From NCBI RefSeq assembly GCF_020520425.1, contig NC_079492.1, positions 109,961,157-110,025,156 on the forward strand: DNA of 64,000 bases, given 5' to 3'. This document shows, one piece after another, positions 35,600 through 47,521 of the stretch. Source of the stretch: Spinacia oleracea. Lineage: Eukaryota; Streptophyta; Magnoliopsida; Caryophyllales; Amaranthaceae. The notes under the pieces were generated by a model. It worked only from the letters and a program-made list of their open reading frames with translations. It ran no database searches and was not told where the DNA came from. Each line of letters begins with the position of its first letter. Positions within the stretch are counted from its first letter, which is position 1. The translations under genes and the position numbers were made by a program.

Positions 35600-35838
35600 C
35601 TCCCTCCGTCCCAAAATTATAGTCATGTTTTCTATTTCGGGCATCCCAAATTTATAGTCATGTTTCCTTATTTGGACATTACTTTTCCCACTTTCCCATA
35701 CACTATATTCCACTTTTTCACTTTCCCACTTTCCAATACACTATATTCCACTTTTCCACTTTCCTATACACTATATTCCACTTTTCTTAAAACCCGTGTT
35801 TTTACTCAAACAGGATTAGAATTTTGGGACGGAGGGAG
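35600..35838. mobile_element. Stowaway MITE
   Basis: A 239-bp element with TIRs CTCCCTCCGTCCCAAAATT and AATTTTGGGACGGAGGGAG and TA on both sides (35598-35599, 35839-35840). Internally CACTATATTCCACTTTT-type units are repeated three times. It lies 10 bp from the stop codon of the exon-like segment on the minus strand. Confidence 0.9.
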
Positions 35839-35848
35839 TAACTATTTT

Positions 35849-35974
35849 TTAGCTTTTGTCTTCATCTGCTTTTCCTTTATCTCCAGCTTCATATTGATGG
35901 CCTCCACCAAAGTCAAGGCATGCCACCAGCACATCACAATTTGGAAGGGTAGGGAGAGGGAGCTGATTCACCAA
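35849..35974 (-). other. Exon-like segment, possible last exon of an unassigned gene
   Basis: A 126-bp minus-strand open segment has an acceptor-like TTTATTGAAG before it and ends in TAA. It encodes 41 residues including CDVLVACLDFGGGHQYEAGD and a Lys/Asp-rich tail. The composition is protein-like and the frame is clean, but I do not recognise the family. A Stowaway MITE sits immediately downstream, in what would be the 3' untranslated region. Confidence 0.4.
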
Positions 35975-36338
35975 CTTCAATAAAAAGGTAAATACCTTAA
36001 ACAATTGACAAACACCAGGATATATTTCCTAGGTATTCCTTCAAATTCAGATATCTATTCTTTTTGTTACAGTTAATGTAATTAGAGTGGCATTGCCTTT
36101 GCTCAGATAAGTAAGAGAATAACTGTCAACTTGATTGTTCCGATGTTTCAACTAAAGCATAATACTGCCATGAACGTGAAACACACTCATAACACACAAC
36201 TACACAAGGTAACAAACCAAATAAAAAGAATCAAATCAAACAAAAAAGTTGGAAAGAAAGAACATGAAACAAGGAAAAGGAAAAAAGGAAAAAAAAAGGG
36301 AAAAAAAAAAGTAAAGTAAAGAGGGTTGTACAAACTAC

Positions 36339-36405
36339 AGAGGCAAGACTTGAAACTGTTAGCATGACTTTCTAACCGGTTCACAAACAAGTCGTAACAC
36401 TGTGA
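36339..36405 (-). other. Exon-like segment, possibly the same unassigned gene
   Basis: A 67-bp minus-strand segment lies between an acceptor-like ATATTAAG and a donor-like GTAGTT. It encodes SQCYDLFVNRLESHANSFKS and a few more residues. It is in the right orientation to precede the 35849-35974 segment. Whether the two splice together is unproven. Confidence 0.3.
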
Positions 36406-36725
36406 CTTAATATGATTGAGAACAAAAGACAATCTTATTAACAGAAACATATCAATTCTTCTAGATATTAATTTATTTTTAGTGGCTTACATCACATGAA
36501 TAAGTTGGCTATCAAAAGACAAAAAGTGTGGGGAACACATGTAAGGTGATGATCAAATTCAACATTTTTCAAATAATATCAAGATTATCCCATAGGTTTA
36601 AAATATGGTATATTGTTTAATATAAATATTAGTAATATGCAGCAGGCTCTCCATGTATTCATAAGACCATTACTAAGTAAACCAATATTAGAAGAAGTTG
36701 GAGCAAAGGAAACTAAAAAGTCAGA

Positions 36726-37734
36726 ATGGTTCAAGAAGAAATCAGGAAGGGTCCATGGACAGAACAAGAAGACCTTCAACTGGTCTGCTTTGTGGGATTA
36801 TTTGGGGACCGACGATGGGATTTCATAGCTAAAGTTTCAGGTTTGAAGGTGGCGGGAGAAAAATGATAGGTATGCTTGTTTGAAGAATGGGGAGCTTTTA
36901 CAAGAAGCATCCATTTTAACCACAGTTTTCTTGTAGGTTTAAAAAGAACAGGTAAGAGCTGCCGCTTACGATGGGTTAATTACCTGCATCCGGGGCTCAA
37001 AAGAGGAAAGATGACTCCTCATGAGGAGAAACTCGTCCTGGAGCTTCATTCTCAGTGGGGAAATAGGTATGTATTTCAGTATCCTACAATAAAATTAAAT
37101 GATTCAATCTCTAAATACTTACAAAATTGTATACATAAATGATAAACCCTCAAAATCAAGCATTTGCTTAATTGTCAATTGTTAAGTTTACCAATTGATC
37201 ACATGCAGATGGTCACGGATTGCCCGGAGATTACCAGGGAGAACCGATAATGAGATAAAGAACTATTGGAGGACACATATGAGGAAGAAAGCACAAGAGA
37301 AGAAGCGGGAAACATCTCCATCATCATCATCAACAACAACAACAACAACAACAAATTCTTCTACTTCATCAAACAACCGAGCAGTGAATTCAAAAACAGC
37401 TACTGAGACAACCGAAAGCTTTGACAGTACAGTAGTTGCTGATATGTCATCTATGCAAGGAAAAAAGTATCAGAAAGATGAGAGGGAGGAGGAAGAATTT
37501 TATTCCATGGATGATATATGGAAAGACATCACATCAGAAGAACCAATAAAACCAGTTTACAATGGCTATCGCGAAGGAAGCAACTTTTCTTGCCCTCCAA
37601 TGGCTTCTCCATTGTGGGAATATTGTCCAGACACACTATGGAGACTGGAGGGAGATGAAAGTAAGATGTTTTTCCCCCCTAGTGATCAGTTTGTTCCCTG
37701 TTACCAACATGAGAATATGTCTTTAACTGGTTAG
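36726..37734 (+). CDS. R2R3-MYB transcription factor, MYB48/MYB59 type
   Basis: Three exons (36726-36840, 36937-37066, 37209-37734) join to 256 codons with correct GT-AG borders and phase. R2 spans residues 8-58 (W11, W31, W51) and R3 about 61-110 (M64 in place of the first tryptophan, W83, W102). The stretch [10 protein letters not shown] and the linker into [14 protein letters not shown] are characteristic of the MYB48/MYB59 clade, nuclear DNA-binding regulators linked to root growth and stress. The C-terminus has a Ser/Thr/Asn microsatellite-coded run (about 118-140), then [11 protein letters not shown] and [11 protein letters not shown], clade-typical motifs. Intron 1 holds a second donor-like GTATGC at 36870; using it would bring in an early stop. 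Exon borders are my reading and not transcript-based. Confidence 0.92.
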
Positions 37735-40640
37735 TTTAGCTTTAATCATATAATCCATGTCAAGCAAACTCCCTGTATAGTAAGGACTCATAATAGAAAA
37801 ATTAGCTTTCTTGCACCACCCATAGTCCAATGAGCACTGTAACAATTCATGCATGATTATACACCTAGCCCCTAGGTAGTCCTATTTTCACTTTCTAGTT
37901 CCTGGTTATTTGTACGAGTTTCAATAAGTTGTATGTCCCTCAATGTAATGTATCATAAGCATGTCAATTATGTTGAAGTTGAACGGAAATTATTATTCAT
38001 GTATTATGAATTTCTGATATCACACTCCCAAGTTTTTATCTGTTTTTCCTTGTGTGTTCAATAAGTCACAAATTTAACAATGCCACTATTACAGTTGTCT
38101 AGGCTAGGGGAAAGGAGAAACGGAAATCAAATAATGGATCATATCCTCTGTTTATATATTAGTTATGGAAAAAACAGAGATGTCATATCCTTGAGACAAA
38201 TCCTCTTAGAACCTATAAAGCCATAAAGGGAGTTAGCCTGCCTTCCACTTGACCCTCTCTTTCCTTCCCCAGTTTCTTCCTGTTCTGCCTTATTCTGTTC
38301 CCAATTTAACTCAATTTTCACTTCATAATCCATAATAGCACAAGGATGCATGTTTCGGAAGTGGTGGTAGTGTCTATGTCTACGGATTTGAGAGACAGTC
38401 AACTAGTTGGTAAGTATTATGTTTATTATGAATGTAGAATGGACTTCAACAAATACTATAAAGATTAAACAGGGTATACAGTGATCATATGATATACGAT
38501 ATAGACTTCATTGACAAGGTGAACAAACTGCTTAATATTTCTTGACGCTGCCTCACTTATTCAGAATTTCTTCATCGCAAGGATTGTGTTTCGCCAATAG
38601 GTTTTGGAGATACTTTCAAACGAATTATGAGAGTAAAAAGCATCAACTCGATATACAAATCAGCTCAATCAATTAGTTAGTTGCCTACCCATGCTCTTCT
38701 ATATGGTCTATCCTAGTTCCAAAAGCTTTATAAGAGTAGTTTTGTTGAACAACATCACAGTGGGAGAAATGCCTTAAACAAGATAAGTGAATAAGGCCAC
38801 TGTCAAGTAATATTTACAAGAGAATATTGGTAAAATAAAACATAAGATTCAGAATAGAAAAATGGATAACTGATTAGATCTTCAAATTCTGGCTAAATTG
38901 GTGGTATGCATCTGAGATGAAATACTTGCAACTTACAAAACTATAATTGCATGTAAAAGAAAACCAACCTCCCCCCAATAAATTTAAACGGGGGTTAAAA
39001 GGTAAAAAGTCAACGCTATCAACGGAGGTTGGAGCTTTACTTCAAACTACACACAAGTCCAACTTATTTCCTCATATATCCAAATTATCGAAGTCTTAAA
39101 CAAATTGTGTTTAAAAAAATGCTTTGACAGAAAGCCATCAAGTTTATTGATCACAATTGCTTAAGCATACATTATATGATGGTGTCTACAACAAGTAACG
39201 CCAAGACAGGAGGCACGGTCACCATAATAGTAAGAATCATCTATAGGAGCTTTGATTTTTTAAAAAGAAACCACTACCCTCTTGTTCTACCGCCTTGATC
39301 ACTAAGGCTGGGATGTGGTAATGATTTTAAAGGTGATGTACTAACATAAAGTGTTTTTACAAATATTCTGCAACTGCGTCCAAAAATCTCTGGCATGATA
39401 TTCACTAAAAGTTCTTATGTCCTATAGCGAAATGCGTCTAAAAACACGATACTTCCTCCTTACTCAATGTTATTTATAAATTCAGCATTTCAGCATATTA
39501 CATTATAGCATAGGGAGTAGCCTCTTGTTTAATCTAAGATCCTCACTTTATTCTTTCTCCACCTAATACTGACTAAAAGGAAATAAACAATTCAAATCAA
39601 AGTGATCTTCCTTTTACATAAGAGTATATTATATCTAAACTAATATAGTGCCTCGACATTAATCTCTTCCTACTGGTTCCAATAGTCAAGCAACAAAAGA
39701 AAAGAAGGTAAATTAGAAGCCAGGAAAATCAAAAACTTATCGAACAACGCCCCAAGAATACATGAATACATACTCTGTAATTAAAATAAAAAAGATTCCA
39801 CATTGATTAGTCAACTGTAGTTAGAATATAACCACAGGAATCCGAATAGGAACAACACACAAAAGCTACAACTCCTCATTTGAGCTGGAAAAGTAAGCAT
39901 AAAGAGGGTGTCTGTAAAGCAAATTTCCACTTTAAAGAAGCAAAAATTATCTTTTCCACGTAATAAAAAAAAAAAAAAAAACAAAAACGGAGTAATTTAA
40001 CTGATAATACTCTATGTCTTTACATACTATCTCCATCAAATTAACAAAGTGGAAGTACCAAAGTCACGTCCGATAAGAAAAGATAACAATGATGATGATT
40101 TGGGGACCGCAACAAATGCATAAATATACTTAACGACGACAAACGACATGAGAATTGCGATTATACGTCTTAGGGATGAATTCTTTTTCCTACGGAGTAC
40201 TATAAATTAATTGTTCTTCAAAGATCCCTATCAATTGTTACTAGTGGTTTCCAAGCATCATTCCAAGAACATATTCTATCAGAAAAAAGTTGGATTTTCC
40301 CAACAAGGTAGTAACTGTTGAAATTTCAACCTATAGAACTCCAATTATTATATATAAATCCCCAAAAGTTCACAAAATATCAATTAACGAGGTTTTAACA
40401 ACAATCGTATTCGTCAAAAAAAAAAACAATCGTAGAAATGGCAAATTAAGTAAAGCTAACAACATCTATAAATTGCAGAAAACAAAAAGTAAAGGATCGT
40501 CATATATATTTGAAACTACCTCCAATAAACGAGCAGAAATTACCAATTCTGGATGCCAATTGCAGCAAATCGACTTTAATTAAAACCTGATAATCAAGCA
40601 ATTGGAACAAACTTTTAAAATCAATTGCAAACTGGAGAGA
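37735..40640. other. Downstream and intergenic sequence
   Basis: The first few hundred bases are probably MYB 3' untranslated sequence. Beyond that I find only AT-rich DNA. A clean minus-strand frame at 38163-38402 has no recognised domain, and I do not support it as a gene. Confidence 0.35.
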
Positions 40641-40770
40641 AGCCGAGGGAGGAGAGAGAATAAAGCGATTTACCATCAAACGAAATGGCGCGAAGATTTC
40701 TAGGGTTTGATCCGCTCAATGACATCACGAAAGCTCCCGCGCAAGAATTTTCGTTCCGATTTTGGGTGGT
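40641..40770 (-). promoter_or_regulatory. Possible 5' leader of a minus-strand transcript
   Basis: On the minus strand this reads as a typical plant first exon: an AAACCCTAGAAATC motif, a GC-rich TTCGCGCC patch, then ATG directly followed by GTAAATC, a donor-like word. The surrounding sequence is much more AT-rich. It could begin the gene suggested at 35849-36405, which would place the MYB gene inside an intron on the opposite strand. Speculative. Confidence 0.25.
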
Positions 40771-40892
40771 TTTTTAAATAAATAAATTACTGCAAATAGA
40801 AAAATGTAGAAGATCTAATGCACCAACGAATATTCAATTCCTAAATAAAAGTCGAACACATAACAACTTTTGCTCCCGTCGGAAAAAAAAAA

Positions 40893-41295
40893 AAAATTCC
40901 AAAAGATTAAATTGTTTTTTACCACTTAAAAAACTTGATACATTATTTTTTACCACTTAAAAAAATAAAAGTTGTCTTTACTATCTAAAAATAGAATAAA
41001 ATTTGATTTTTACCACCACTTAACCGAAAAAATACAAAGAACATTGTGCGGATCTATTTCACGGACTATATTTTTTGTTTCCTTCTCTTCTCCCACGATC
41101 TCTTCTCTTCTCTTCTCTTCTACCATTTTCCCTTACTTCCTATTAATTCACATAACGTTTTCATCCATTTTGTAGTTAAGAGGTGGTAAAAAAACAATTT
41201 TTATTTTATTTTTAGGTGGTAAAAAATGATCTTTATTTTTTTAGGTGGTAAAAAACAATTTGTCAATTTTTGTAGGTGGTAAACCTTTCCAAAAT
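40893..41295. mobile_element. Foldback/MITE with TTTTTTACCACTT inverted arms
   Basis: The left arm has repeated TTTTTTACCACTTAAAAAA units and the right arm the reverse complement, TTTAGGTGGTAAAAAA, repeated three to four times. The arms exceed 80 bp. The core includes CTCTTCTCTTCTCTTC. Target duplication is not clear. Confidence 0.6.
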
Positions 41296-41445
41296 GTATG
41301 GCAAGATAATTTACATAATTGTTATGTTATGCATTTGTGGTTGTATAACGGTTATGCAAAAATACTTTTTACATGGTAGAGTGGTATGACTGGAATCCAT
41401 GTTGTCTTCGTTTCCGTGATTTGTAGTATGTTATATTGTGGTTAG

Positions 41446-42082
41446 TAGGGATGTCAGTGAAGCGGGTTTCGTGGGAGACCCGCCCTGCATCCGTCCCAAG
41501 TAGGCGGGGATGGAGGTAGGTTTGGCGGGTGATGGGGCGGGGATCGGTATAAAAATTGTACCCGTCATAGGTGATGGGGCAGGTTTGAATTTTGTGTTAA
41601 ATCCGTTGCATCTCCTCCCGCCCCGCCCCATCCCCACTCGCCCCGCTTCATACCCGGCATGGGTGATGGGGTGAGTGTGGATTTATTTGCATGTGTAGGT
41701 GATAATGTGAATTTAGGTGAGTTTTTTAAGTTTTTCGTTTGGATTTTTTTGTTATGACGGGTATTTTTTTCGATTATATATGTTACTTTAGTCATAATGT
41801 TTTTTTTCTAAAGTTAACTTTCATTACTCTGTATATATGACAAATATTTGCTAAATAAGAAAATTTAGGCAGGTATGTGGTGGGGATAAGAATGGGATGA
41901 ATACTCAGTTGGGTGGTGGGGCGGGGATGAATTTTAGTTATACTCGTTGGGGCGGGGGTGGGAATAATTTTACACCCGCTATGGGTGATGGGGCGGGGAT
42001 GGGGATGAAAATTTTAGGTGGGGATGGGGATGGGGATGGAGGGACCTACATCTGCATTCGTCCCGCCCCTTTGACATCCCTA
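41446..42082. mobile_element. hAT-type MITE with a GATGGGGCGGGG minisatellite core
   Basis: A 637-bp element with perfect 11-bp TIRs TAGGGATGTCA and TGACATCCCTA. The 8-bp flanks GTGGTTAG (41438-41445) and GTAGTTAG (42083-42090) match at seven of eight positions, the hAT duplication length. The interior is mostly GGTGATGGGGCGGGGATG-type repeat on one strand and its complement on the other. No transposase is encoded. Confidence 0.82.
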
Positions 42083-42143
42083 GTAGTTAGGTGCAAATGA
42101 TCTGAGACGTTCACGAACAACCTCGCTTAAAGCTCGTTCATTA

Positions 42144-42335
42144 AGGCTCTATTGTGAACTAACTCTGAACTTATTTTGTCTGAAGTAAGTCCAGATAAAT
42201 TCAGAAAAAAAAAAAATCATACATTTTCACAAAAATTAATTTTTTCAGATAAAATAAATCAAGATAAGTCATAAGAAGTTAAGATAAGTTCAGATAATAT
42301 AAATTCAGACAAAATAATCGAATAGAACATAGCCT
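42144..42335. mobile_element. Small TIR MITE
   Basis: The ends read AGGCTCTATTGTGAA and, in reverse complement, AGGCTATGTTCTATT. The interior is rich in CAGATAA and CTGAACTTA words, similar in flavour to the 10250-11712 element. The flanks are TTA and TAA, so the superfamily is uncertain. Confidence 0.5.
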
Positions 42336-42487
42336 TAAAATAAATGAACAAGTTCGAACAAATATTTAAAGTTCTTTAATTTACTGAACGAGCTTTACTC
42401 GAATACCATCGTGTTCGGCTCGTTAGTGTTCACGAACATCTCGTCTATAACTCGTTAATAGATAACTTGTATATTCTAATACAATAA

Positions 42488-42951
42488 TCCTAACACTTAT
42501 AAAGTCTTGAACTTCTATTACTATTTACCCAATAATGCATTTACTATTTTGCCCCCCATTTTGTGCCTTAATTTTATTTTTGTCTTATTCTTGTGGATAG
42601 CGTGAGGACGATTATACCCTTGGTCATATAGATACCATGTATCTCCTCCTTTTTTCTTTTTTTTTTCCTTTTCTTTCTTCGTTTTGTTGGGAACCCAATA
42701 GCTCATTCCACTGAATTTCTCCCGTCACTCTTTCTACAATGTTGTTTGTGTAATGCTACAATATCAATGACACAAACATTGTAAACGTATGTATGATTTC
42801 ATATTATAATTACATGCAAATCGAATTTTAGTATTGATTTTCCAGCATTTAACGTAAATTTGTAAATATCAGTTTTTTACGTTAAATATGTGCAAAATAA
42901 ATTTGTATACCTTGGGGGATCGTGCGCGCTAGCGCACGGTCCAACAACTAG
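42488..42951 (+). mobile_element. Short non-autonomous Helitron
   Basis: The 3' end is clear: a GC-rich palindrome CGTGCGCGCTAGCGCACG (42921-42938), nine bases, then CTAG followed by T. A candidate 5' end is the TC at 42488, preceded by A, which gives the A-T insertion site typical of Helitrons. The 5' end is a guess; the 3' end is much stronger. No Rep/helicase is present. Confidence 0.6.
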
Positions 42952-43102
42952 TATGAAAAATATATGTCTTCCTTAAAAATCTCATAACTAATAAAGTCTA
43001 ATTTTTTTACGAAATACATATCTAAATTTCTCTTTTATTTTCATAAAAAGATGATGAGTTGCAAAGCTCATTTGTTAAATTAGCTCGTTTAAAGCTCGTT
43101 AG

Positions 43103-45201
43103 TGTAGACACCTAATTTGTGTCTCCCCTCTGGGATGATGACAATACCATTATCCTTACTAGGCGGTTGGAATAACTCCAGGCGGAAATACCAATTGCTA
43201 AGAACATCTTCAAAATTCAAGATCCAAAATCCAATTCCCGAGGCCGTTCCCCTCCCGGAACTCGGTACAAAGTACAATCTTCAAAAACCAATTTCAAAAT
43301 CCAAGTACAATCTCATCTAGTAGACCATTCCATTGGTTTTACTAGGCCTTTTCCACTCAAAATCATATAAGGCAAGTCAAATTCGAGCGCCGACCCACAA
43401 AACCGAGCATGCCGGGCCCCGTCCCGTAAAACCGGAATTCAAAACCCGAGAAAGGCTTGTTTTTAGACGAAAAATAGTGCCTTAACCTCCAAGCAAACAC
43501 TAAACGCCAACTCGTACTATTCGTACGAAGGTACAACACTACAAGACGAAACAAGGACGGAGCCCGCGTCCTTGCTTTGGCGGCATTCACGCCACGTCAC
43601 CAGCGCCCAGCTGCTTCAGCGTGCTGCGCTGGCGTGTGCTACCGTCTTGCACCCATTCCTCCTAAAAATACCCTTCATTTTCAGCATTAGAGAGGGGATA
43701 ACAAAATACAACGTCGTAATATTGACATTACGCCTCAAAATACAAACCAAAAACCCTTCAAAAACACATACAAAATTTCTAATTCTAAGCAATTGGGAGC
43801 TCTAAAAGGAATTCTTGCCTAAACCTAAATAGGTAATTCCGAATCCCACCATATTCAATCATGTTTCTTTGATTTCAAAATGATTAGCAAGTTGGAATTT
43901 TTATTATTAAAAATGTCACTTGCAACAATCATACATCTTTTCAAAAATCCAAACTTTTCAAAATACAAAAATGCAAACTTTCAAGATTCAAGGATGTTCA
44001 AAGTTGCTTGCAATCACCTCTTTGAACTAGAATCATTTTCAAGCATGGAGTAATCAAAGATGACACCTTTTAATCCTTAAAGGTTTAGTCTTTTGAGATT
44101 CAAAACTCCATTTTTCAATATACAAGTTCAAGTTTTCAAATTTCAAGATCCCACCATGTTTAGGGTTGTTCATGACTACTTCCCTAAACTAGGATCCTTT
44201 CAAGTAAGATCATATCATAGATCTAACCTTTTGAACATTAAAAGGCCCGATCTTTGAGATTCAAGTCTCTTAAGTTTCAATATTTCAAGTACAAGTTTCA
44301 ATATTTCAAGTTCAAGTTCAAATATTTCAAGTTCAATATTTCAATATTCAAGCTTTCAAGTTCAAGTTCAATATGCAAAGTTTAGGATACTTGGGTTGAG
44401 CAACCTCTCCCAAGTTGAGATTTTTGGCTTTGAATTTGTGTCGGGCGCACTTATTTTTAAGGAGCCGCTTGGCGTTCGAATCTCATGTGCCCGAGTAGAA
44501 GTTTCAATTATGCATCTTTCAATATTGCAATTTCAATATCGCACCTTTCAATTCCGCAATTTCAATACCGCAATTTCAATACCGCACTTTCAATATCGCA
44601 CTTTCAATTTCGCATTTTCAATTCCGCATCTTTACTTGCCTGGTCCATTTCTAGGCAATGTGGACCTACTCCCTAGTCCATCTCTAGGGGGTCTTGTATT
44701 TACTAATTCCGCACTTTATTTAGTATTGTGATGTTGCTTTATTTGCTTTATTGCTTTCATCACCGCACATGCTAAATATAACAAAATACAAGGTTACATC
44801 ACGCTTAACAAAGATAATTTCTTGGACAAACCGGCCTTAGGTTCCTTTAAATTAATCTTTAAAGCAAAGTGACCACCATACAAAGTAGAGATTCTATTTG
44901 CTCTAAATTTCAAACCCACATAGTCTAATCTAGGGTATATTTTCGAAAATGTTGTGCCAACGTACTTTAATATTTCTAAAGCTCGCGGAATAAGCATTTA
45001 GTTCCCGTGCCTGGATCTCACCCATCCGTTTCGAGGATTCAAAGCCTTATCCAAAATAGAGTCAATTGCGGTCTTTCCAAACGATACTTTAAAACAATGT
45101 TTGGTGGCGACTCCTTCGAGGTACAAAAATACAATGGTTTTCTAAAAAACTGCCCCTCTTGTAGAACGGGAAACAAGTGACAAACCCCCCCCCCCCCTAC
45201 A
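43103..45201. mobile_element. Solo LTR, probably Ty3/gypsy
   Basis: A 2,099-bp TG...CA unit begins TGTAGACACC and ends CCCTACA, with short inverted ends TGTAG/CTACA. The 5-bp flanks are GTTAG and GCTAG, one mismatch, consistent with a target duplication. No internal domain is present, so this looks like the product of LTR-LTR recombination. It contains TTCAAGTTCAAGT and AATTTCAATACCGC short-repeat tracts (about 44270-44400 and 44505-44640) and a C14 run just before its end. The gypsy assignment is from general resemblance only. Confidence 0.65.
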
Positions 45202-45589
45202 GCTAGGTTTAGAGATCGAGTTCGAAAGAAAAACGAGCAACCTCAAGCCGAGTCTGGACATATATTTTTCTTAACGATCTCAACTCAAAAAAAAAAAAAA
45301 ATGTCTGATCAATCTCGAACACCAATATTCCTTAATAAGATTAGCTCAATAACGTTCCAACTCGATTTGACTAATTTGTAGCCCTATTTATTACTCATTC
45401 CCACCAAAAACCAAAGTAGGGTTGCATAATAGTGTGAAATGGCAATTGCCTAATGGATAACTTCTTTGAACACTTACATAACTATATGAAGCAACCATAT
45501 GTTTATGTCAAATTAGTACAAGCAACCATTGATTGAGATTATATGACTATTCATTAACAATTTTGGGGTATTTCATGAGTCGTGAATTT
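45202..45589. other. Intergenic stretch rich in CTCGTT/AACGAGC words
   Basis: The sequence resembles the CTCGTT-rich DNA left of the solo LTR (about 42100-43100), so the LTR inserted into one older repeat. No gene is present. Confidence 0.4.
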
Positions 45590-47015
45590 CTTTAAAACTC
45601 GTGTAGTAATGTAACGATTGGTAATGGCCAAAAAATCCCGTTTGGGACCATTGTTGGGCCATAGATGAGCCTCTTAGGGAGCTGATTACTCACCCAATTC
45701 CTAATAATCTGGAGGGATTGGAGCAACTGTAGAAGAACTTTGGGATGTTGGCATGAGGTGGAAGTGGGATGTATTAGTAAATATACTACCAATGCTTACT
45801 CTTAAAAAGATTGCAGCCCAAAAGTTGATTGAAGACTCGGAGGCTAGTCACTTAAGGTACTGGTAATGCATGATAAAGGATGGATTCTCAATCAAATATG
45901 TCGTGAAAATAATGAAAGAAGAGGATTTACCTAATCAGTAAAGATCATACATGGGAATTGATATGGAAAACTCCAGTGCAAAGAGAATTAGAGTGTTATT
46001 GTGGCTCGTACACCACAACGTTATTCTCTGTAATACCAATCATATTAAAAGGAACCTAACTGATGATCCTAGATGCAAACGATGTACCTTCAATGCAGAT
46101 GAGACCCTTCTTCATCTTCTTAGAGGTTGTCCTATTGCCAAGAATCTCTGGAAATGTGTTGGAGGATCAGCCTTATACCCTTCATTTTATAGTGCAGAGT
46201 TGAATGCTTGAATTACTCGTAATATTGAAGAAAAGGAATTAATATCTCAAAGAAATGACCAATCATTTTTGCAGTAACGTTGTGGTGGAACTGGAGATGG
46301 CGCAATCTCCTAGTCTTTGGCCGCAACAAAGATATACCAATTGATGCAGGAGCTTTCTTGAAATCAAGAATTGATGAAGCCTGCAAAGCATATTATGGAG
46401 ATGGGGTTACTTCCACAAGCAACAATCCTCTAAAAGCGAGAACATAAGCATTAATCAGGTGGATTACACCACCAATTCCATGGTTGTGCATCAATACAGA
46501 CGATGCGTCCAAAGGAGCACCTGGGCTGGAAGGTGGTGGAGGGATTATAAGAGATAGCAGAGGTATCTTTGTTCATGGTTTTACTGTCAACCTGGGGGTA
46601 TGTTCTGTATTCAGAGCCGAACTAAGCAGCGACATAAATTGGTTTACAATTAGCAAAGAACATGGGTATTATTAAGATCGTCCTTCCAATGGAAAATAAA
46701 GCATGTATCGAGATTCTACAAAATGAGGCCTATCAAGGGGGAGAATGCTACTACATTCCTAATAATTGCCGCACACTTATCAGATCACTTGGTTGGGAGG
46801 TTCACCTAGTTCATTGCCATCGTGAAGGTAACAAGGTGGCTGATAAGTTAGCCAATTTAGGAGTGGTCCAAGAGGAAAGGGTTTTGTATTTCGATGTCCG
46901 TCCACACGAAATTACAAGCCTTTCCCACAAGGACAATATGGGCGTGACAACGCCACGATTTATTGCTTAATTTTATTTCTTGACGAGTATTACCTCTCTT
47001 TTGCATCAAAAAAAT
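45590..47015 (+). pseudogene. Decayed LINE 3' fragment (zf-RVT and RNase H)
   Basis: Scattered plus-strand frames show the C-terminal parts of a plant LINE. A zinc-binding zf-RVT region lies at about 45985-46175 (DPRCKRCTFNADETLLHLLR). RNase H pieces lie at about 46470-46640 (INTDDASKGAPGLEGGGGII) and 46662-46968 (HCHREGNKVADKLANLG). Several stops and frameshifts break it. A seven-base A run near 47008 may be the tail. It is older than both other LINEs in the window and, like 16034-18146, carries RNase H. Confidence 0.8.
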
Positions 47016-47104
47016 GTAGTAATGTAGTATGCTCTTGTACCTAATGCGAGGAGATCTAATTTGTTCTAGTAGTTGTGATAATTTATCATATCTAATTCAT
47101 CTTA

Positions 47105-47285
47105 AGAAAATTTGGTAATATTAATTCAACCTTTGGCCGATTTTCTTTTATTAATCCCACTACGACGTATTTTTTAATAATCCCACATTTACTGCTCATC
47201 GACTTTTATTGGGCTTAAGTGACAGATAACCGGTAAAAAAGTCATCGAGATGGTGATGAATTGATGATGATGACTGCATATATCA

Positions 47286-47351
<66 letters not shown>

Positions 47352-47512
47352 TACCACGTAGGGACATATTACCGCCTACAAGAAGTTTATGACCTGTTGG
47401 GACCAATAAAAGTCGTTGGGTAGTAAATATGGGATTATTAAAAAAAATATGTCGTAGGTGGGCTTAATAAAAGAAAATCTCCCAAAGTTGGATTAATATT
47501 ACCAAATTTTCC
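47105..47512. mobile_element. Mutator-like MITE with long inverted arms and a GA core
   Basis: Inverted arms of about 110 bp begin GAAAATTTGGTAATATTAAT on the left and end in the complementary sequence on the right. The flanks TTCATCTTA (47096-47104) and TTCATTTTA (47513-47521) match at eight of nine bases, the 9-bp duplication length of Mutator elements. The loop holds a (GA)n microsatellite. Confidence 0.78.
47288..47349. repeat. (GA)n microsatellite
   Basis: About 30 uninterrupted GA units after one GAA interruption, in the loop of the Mutator-like MITE. Confidence 0.95.
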
Positions 47513-47521
47513 TTCATTTTA

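Noticed and set aside
36876-37142. ORF beginning in MYB intron 1
   Set aside because: It is exon 2 read together with intron sequence; the spliced three-exon model accounts for it.
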